This document shows positions 6,270 to 9,400 of a stretch of DNA of 9,400 bases, piece by piece (the first letter of the stretch is position 1; the number at the start of each line of letters is the position of its first letter). The notes below the pieces were generated by a model. It was not told the DNA's origin, made no database searches, and saw only the letters and a list, made by a program, of their open reading frames with translations. The stretch comes from JBAZAX01 sp964568625 (GTDB taxonomy: Bacteria > Babelota > Babeliae > Babelales > RVW-14), in the NCBI GenBank assembly GCA_964568625.1, contig CAZMQG010000028.1, forward strand, positions 1-9,400, read 5' to 3'. The position numbers and the translations under genes are program-made.

Positions 6270-8408
6270 TTAATGCCCAATTCGGATTTTCTCCTCTAAA
6301 TGCTGTAAAATTTCTATCGCTTCCTCGTTAGTTACTTTACAGTTAGTTAAATATGATGTTGTTAATCCAAAAGCCAGACTCCGCTTGTCTAAAAGTCCAA
6401 AATCAGCGCTTCCAGACTGAGCTTGAATTTCCCATTTATTCAAACGCGATTCAAGCCATCTCTTTGCAGGTCCGGGCTTAAAAATTGGATTGGTTTCTTT
6501 TATTCCGGGTCGACAAACAAAGACAATATCCCATTTGAGGTTTCCAGAGTCACTGTGAAATCCACTTTTACCTTCAGCTAGAACTGGAAAACAGTTCGTA
6601 ACCCGGAAATCTGAATAACGTAAGGCTAAAGTTAAGGATTCCCATGCTTTCCTATTTGAGTGGTGATAAGTGAAAACCATAATACCCTCATCTTTTATCG
6701 CTTTGCGGCAACCCGAAAAAGCTCTAGCCAGTCCTTCAGTATATTTTTGGTGTTCCTCATCATCGTGTTTGCGCACAAAAAGGGAATCGAGTATAGGTGA
6801 GGAGGCGGTATTCTGATTCATCCCCCATTGAACATAGTCCTTTAGCCAGACAAAATAGAAATCTGCCAACTCTGAGTAAGCTAAATTATCATAATAGGGG
6901 GGGTCGGTAAGAACCATATCAACAGACTTTTCTGGGAGCCAAAAAAGATCTCTTGAGTCCGCTATTTTGAGATAGGCTGCCTGACCATTTGATTCAGAAA
7001 GGCTTCGAATATCATTTACAATTGTTGCTTGTGCCGATTCGGAAGTTTCAATTCGCTTGGCTTCTCCGCCTTTATACGTATATTCAAATGAATTAGCACT
7101 GAATCTTTTTCCCCGTATAACTTTTTCAACACATGAAGAAAAGCTACCTCGACCCATAGCCGCCCCCCAAACATTTCCTTCTACTGGACGGGAAATTCTT
7201 CTAAAAGCATGAAGTCCAAATAGCGGGGTAAGTTTCTGATATCCGAATGCATAGCTGCAGAATCGATTATTACATGCAAGGGAATCCGAGAAAGCGAGGA
7301 GTAGCAATTCGCGATGAATCGGGTTATCAACCTTAATTAATTTTTGAAGAATTAGGGCAAGACATAAAAGTTGACGATTATTAAACAGCTCGTGATATTT
7401 TTTATACCCCAAACTAACAGGCCGGGGATCTGTTCTACCAATAACTGGAATATCCTGAATTGGAATTGGAAGATCTTTCCAAAGTTGTTCTAAATCCGCA
7501 CTTGCCTTTTTATAAAGGTCCTTATCCCATTTATCTGCCTTTTTGTAGGCTCTTTCACCGCTATAGGGGTCAATATATTCGACCGCGAAAAGTCTGGTCT
7601 GAAGGGGCAATCTAGAATTTGGTAATTTGTTTAGATGTGCTTCGTTGTGACAATTTGGGCAAGTATATTTTCCAAGGTGCAAATTTCCCTTTTCTACATT
7701 AGTCTGTTCACCGCATGAACAGTTTATAAATTTTTCACCTGCAGTTAGGGCATGTAATTTGTGACATTTTCGACAGAACCCCAGGCGATTTGGACCAATA
7801 CCATTGTCCTTTTTCTTTGAATATAAAAGATAATTGATATGCCCTTCAAACACGTGGCCGCATGATTCGCATGGAATCAATTCAACCCAAAAATAATAGA
7901 TTACATCCGCAAGTTTTCCTTTAACATGAGTTAAGTAGTAGCTTCGTATTTTATTCGCAATATCTTGTTGGACAGATTCCCAACAAGTCAAAAATTCTTT
8001 TTCATCAAACTCACCTATCTGCTTACATACGATAAACCATGCAAGTGGGTCCAAGTCAATTCCAATCGTCTTCGCTCCAAGTTTCGTAGCTTCTACGATT
8101 GAAGTTCCCCCACCCATAAAAGGATCTAATACTGTAATACCTAATTTTGAGTCAGATTTGAAAAATCTACGCCAAAGAGTTTTCTCATGAATGTTACTAC
8201 CTGATGTAGCGCTCAGTAATAAAAAGCGGAAATTGACCCCGAGCCGCCTTGCCCACCACTTGTGCATTTGATAGATAGGCTTTTTACTATTTCCCTCTCG
8301 CTTTGCTAAAGGTATTAAGGTCGCAAGATGAATTCCTGCTTCAAGCTTGGTCCATTCTGGAATTGAATAACTCGGTTGATTTTTTACAGATGGAAGGCTC
8401 GATGTCAC
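6270..8408 (-). CDS. DUF1156-type DNA amino-methyltransferase with internal zinc module
   Basis: This 712-residue protein is an N6-adenine or N4-cytosine DNA methyltransferase. The N-terminus carries a DUF1156-like block with H49-K-W-W-A-R-R55. The SAM-binding motif follows as D95-PFMGGGT (to 102), with the acidic strand end GIDLDP at 116-121. The catalytic motif D502-PPY-505 comes about 400 residues later, so the order is SAM motif, large insert, DPPY. The insert contains four cysteine pairs: C180/C183, C212/C215, C230/C232 and C250/C253, which should form two zinc ribbons, probably for DNA recognition. A later block, EGNVWGAAMGRGSF (410-423), also fits the family. The start is a GTG at 8408 with GAGGG nine bases upstream; an in-frame TAA just before it excludes a longer form. 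Family members often sit in phage-defence loci beside large ATPases. It may protect self DNA from the HNH enzyme or from HerA-NurA. It looks less AT-rich than the SMC-like gene. Confidence 0.9.
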   Translation of the reverse strand: MTSSLPSVKNQPSYSIPEWTKLEAGIHLATLIPLAKREGNSKKPIYQMHKWWARRLGVNFRFLLLSATSGSNIHEKTLWRRFFKSDSKLGITVLDPFMGGGTSIVEATKLGAKTIGIDLDPLAWFIVCKQIGEFDEKEFLTCWESVQQDIANKIRSYYLTHVKGKLADVIYYFWVELIPCESCGHVFEGHINYLLYSKKKDNGIGPNRLGFCRKCHKLHALTAGEKFINCSCGEQTNVEKGNLHLGKYTCPNCHNEAHLNKLPNSRLPLQTRLFAVEYIDPYSGERAYKKADKWDKDLYKKASADLEQLWKDLPIPIQDIPVIGRTDPRPVSLGYKKYHELFNNRQLLCLALILQKLIKVDNPIHRELLLLAFSDSLACNNRFCSYAFGYQKLTPLFGLHAFRRISRPVEGNVWGAAMGRGSFSSCVEKVIRGKRFSANSFEYTYKGGEAKRIETSESAQATIVNDIRSLSESNGQAAYLKIADSRDLFWLPEKSVDMVLTDPPYYDNLAYSELADFYFVWLKDYVQWGMNQNTASSPILDSLFVRKHDDEEHQKYTEGLARAFSGCRKAIKDEGIMVFTYHHSNRKAWESLTLALRYSDFRVTNCFPVLAEGKSGFHSDSGNLKWDIVFVCRPGIKETNPIFKPGPAKRWLESRLNKWEIQAQSGSADFGLLDKRSLAFGLTTSYLTNCKVTNEEAIEILQHLEEKIRIGH
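8390..8401 (+). promoter_or_regulatory. Ribosome site GGAAGG supporting the HNH gene start
   Basis: GGAAGG at 8392-8397 precedes the ATG at 8402 by four bases. It is the best ribosome-binding sequence near the 5' end of the HNH frame. It lies within the first codons of the opposing methyltransferase gene. An in-frame ATG at 8390 has no comparable site. Confidence 0.5.
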
Positions 8409-9328
8409 TTGTTTTTACCCTCGGTACATTTTTATCATGTAATTTTACTACCTTTAAAGAATTTCCAAACAGAGTGAAATTGATTTATAGTCTCATTGAT
8501 TTTATTGAATTATCTTTTGATTATAATCTTGAGAAAAACCAACAATATTATAAATTATTGAAAATTATGGGAGTTATGGAAATGTTGAATCCAATTGTAG
8601 AATATAAAGATTTTTTGGAAAACTACCATTATATTTGCAGATATAGCCACGAAACCGACTTTTGGGGCGGAATAAAGAAGGACGAAATTGAAAGATATTT
8701 TTTAAAATGCGGATTTAATTTCAACTTTATTGTCTATGATTCATTAAATTCACCACTGTTTTATTCAATTCCATTTCGAGAAATTCGGGAATGTTTGAAT
8801 GAAAACGAGGGTTTTCTTTCACATCAAGGGAAAGAGGGAAGGTGGCAATTTACGATAAAAAATGATATAATGGACATTCATGGAACTAAATATCGAATAA
8901 ATGTCGGTATTTACAAAAATGACATATCAAATATTCCCCAATTACAATTTCTTAGCGACGTTGACATATTAACTGAAATTTATTCGGAAGATTCGGAACT
9001 GCAGAGCTTTACCGAAGGCAAACAAAGAGTAATAATTTCAACAAGAATTGAAAGAGATAATAAACTCCGCGAAGAAGCAATCAAGATTTTAGGATATAAT
9101 TGTGCAGTGTGTAATTTTAATTTTGAGGAAAAATATGGCGTTTGGGGACATAACTTCGTGGAGGTACATCATATTCAACCATTAAGTGAATTGAATGGGG
9201 AAGAGAGAGAACTCAATCCAATGAGGGACTTAATAGTGCTATGTGCAAATTGTCATCGAATGGTGCATAGAAAAAAAGGTACTACCTTAACAGTTGAAGA
9301 ACTAAAATCAAAACTAGAAAAGAAATGA
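8402..9328 (+). CDS. HNH endonuclease (McrA-like C-terminal domain), candidate restriction enzyme
   Basis: From the ATG at 8402 the protein has 308 residues. The C-terminal third is a classic zinc-supported HNH nuclease. C234-AVC-237 is followed by NFNFEEKYGVWG, then the catalytic VEVHHIQPLSE with H256 and H257, then LCANCHRMVH with C281, C284 and the HNH-terminal N283 and H289. This pattern is common in type II and modification-dependent (type IV, McrA-like) restriction enzymes. The N-terminal 200 residues are mixed helix and strand with no domain I recognise; they may bind DNA or sense modification. The frame stays open to 8303, but that part is antisense to the methyltransferase and is probably not translated. 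The gene is divergent from the methyltransferase and their 5' ends overlap by 7 bp, suggesting a restriction-modification pair. Whether it cuts unmethylated or modified DNA cannot be told from sequence. Confidence 0.88.
   Translation: MSLVFTLGTFLSCNFTTFKEFPNRVKLIYSLIDFIELSFDYNLEKNQQYYKLLKIMGVMEMLNPIVEYKDFLENYHYICRYSHETDFWGGIKKDEIERYFLKCGFNFNFIVYDSLNSPLFYSIPFREIRECLNENEGFLSHQGKEGRWQFTIKNDIMDIHGTKYRINVGIYKNDISNIPQLQFLSDVDILTEIYSEDSELQSFTEGKQRVIISTRIERDNKLREEAIKILGYNCAVCNFNFEEKYGVWGHNFVEVHHIQPLSELNGEERELNPMRDLIVLCANCHRMVHRKKGTTLTVEELKSKLEKK
8418..8422 (-). promoter_or_regulatory. Shine-Dalgarno GAGGG for the methyltransferase GTG start
   Basis: GAGGG on the minus strand, nine bases ahead of the GTG at 8408, lies inside the start of the HNH gene. 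A stop codon in the methyltransferase frame at 8415-8417 means the GTG is the first available start. Confidence 0.6.
8453..8458 (-). promoter_or_regulatory. Possible TATA box for the methyltransferase gene
   Basis: TTTAAA within CTTTAAAGG lies about 45 bases upstream of the methyltransferase GTG, a reasonable archaeal TATA position. It is inside the HNH coding region. In AT-rich DNA this is weak evidence. Confidence 0.2.
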
Positions 9329-9400
9329 GATATTTGTCGCATGTTTTCACCCCCCGCCCTTGCATCGCGCCGGGGGATAGGCAAGTATCCCCCTCTCTCG
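9329..9400. other. GC-rich right flank of the island
   Basis: No gene is seen in these last 72 bases. Composition changes abruptly from AT-rich to about 70% G+C over 9351-9400, matching the GC-rich left end in kind. It begins just after the HNH stop and contains the hairpin at 9372-9393. I take it as host intergenic DNA, so the island edge is near 9345. No direct repeat shared with the left edge was found by eye. Confidence 0.5.
9372..9393 (+). terminator. Perfect 8-bp hairpin downstream of the HNH gene
   Basis: GGGGGATA (9372-9379) and TATCCCCC (9386-9393) pair perfectly around a 6-base loop. It stands 44 bases beyond the HNH stop. No T-run follows (CTCTCTCG), so it is not a textbook intrinsic terminator; it could be a weak terminator, an RNA-stabilising stem or a dispersed palindromic repeat of the host genome. 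Confidence 0.4.

Noticed and set aside
8303..8401. Longer N-terminus for the HNH protein
   Set aside because: The extra 33 codons are wholly antisense to conserved methyltransferase coding sequence; the ATG at 8402 has a better ribosome site.
300..9380. Attachment-site direct repeats at the island edges
   Set aside because: The sequences at 295-330 and 9330-9380 share only short G-rich strings; nothing long enough to support an att pair.
1..9400. CRISPR array, tRNA, rRNA, transposase or integrase
   Set aside because: No regularly spaced repeats, cloverleaf-like segments or recombinase motifs were seen on either strand.

Overview
The window holds an AT-rich accessory island of about 9 kb between two GC-rich ends. 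By hand count, bases 1-120 are 60% G+C and bases 9351-9400 about 70%, whereas a 60-base stretch inside the SMC-like gene (2641-2700) is only 17%. The host is therefore probably a moderately GC-rich prokaryote carrying a horizontally acquired island. Oligo-T gene ends, TATA-like boxes and the HerA/NurA/Rad50-like gene set would suit a euryarchaeon, but nothing here is decisive and a bacterium is possible.

Layout. (a) 1-311: 3' end of a GC-rich + strand gene of unknown function, the left flank. (b) 362-6119: a compact minus-strand operon, read in the order nurA (6119-5151), herA (5149-3572), a 52-residue acidic protein (3579-3421), a 716-residue SMC/Rad50-like ATPase (3420-1270) and a 299-residue winged-helix protein (1261-362). 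Junctions are 1 nt, an 8-nt overlap, 0 nt and 8 nt, so the five genes are almost certainly co-transcribed and translationally coupled. (c) 6120-6269: an intergenic segment with a repeated TATA-like 10-mer and a small inverted repeat, the likely promoter of the operon. (d) 6270-8408, minus: a large amino-methyltransferase of the DUF1156 type with an internal multi-zinc module. (e) 8402-9328, plus: an HNH endonuclease, head to head with the methyltransferase and overlapping its start. (f) 9329-9400: GC-rich right flank with a hairpin.

Interpretation. The island looks like a DNA-targeting defence locus. HerA (hexameric DNA pump) and NurA (RNase H-fold nuclease) normally form one complex and in archaea work with Mre11-Rad50 in DNA end resection. 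Here no Mre11 is seen. In its place are a Rad50/SMC-like ATPase without a zinc hook, a tiny acidic protein and a (possibly tandem) winged-helix protein. That resembles the logic of SMC-based defence such as Wadjet (SMC-like ATPase, winged-helix partners, nuclease), but with a HerA-NurA motor-nuclease as effector. The methyltransferase and HNH nuclease could form a neighbouring restriction-modification pair, or the methyltransferase could mark self DNA for the whole island. This integrated reading is inference; the individual family calls for HerA, methyltransferase, HNH and the SMC-like ATPase rest on clear motifs. NurA is well supported by one motif plus context.
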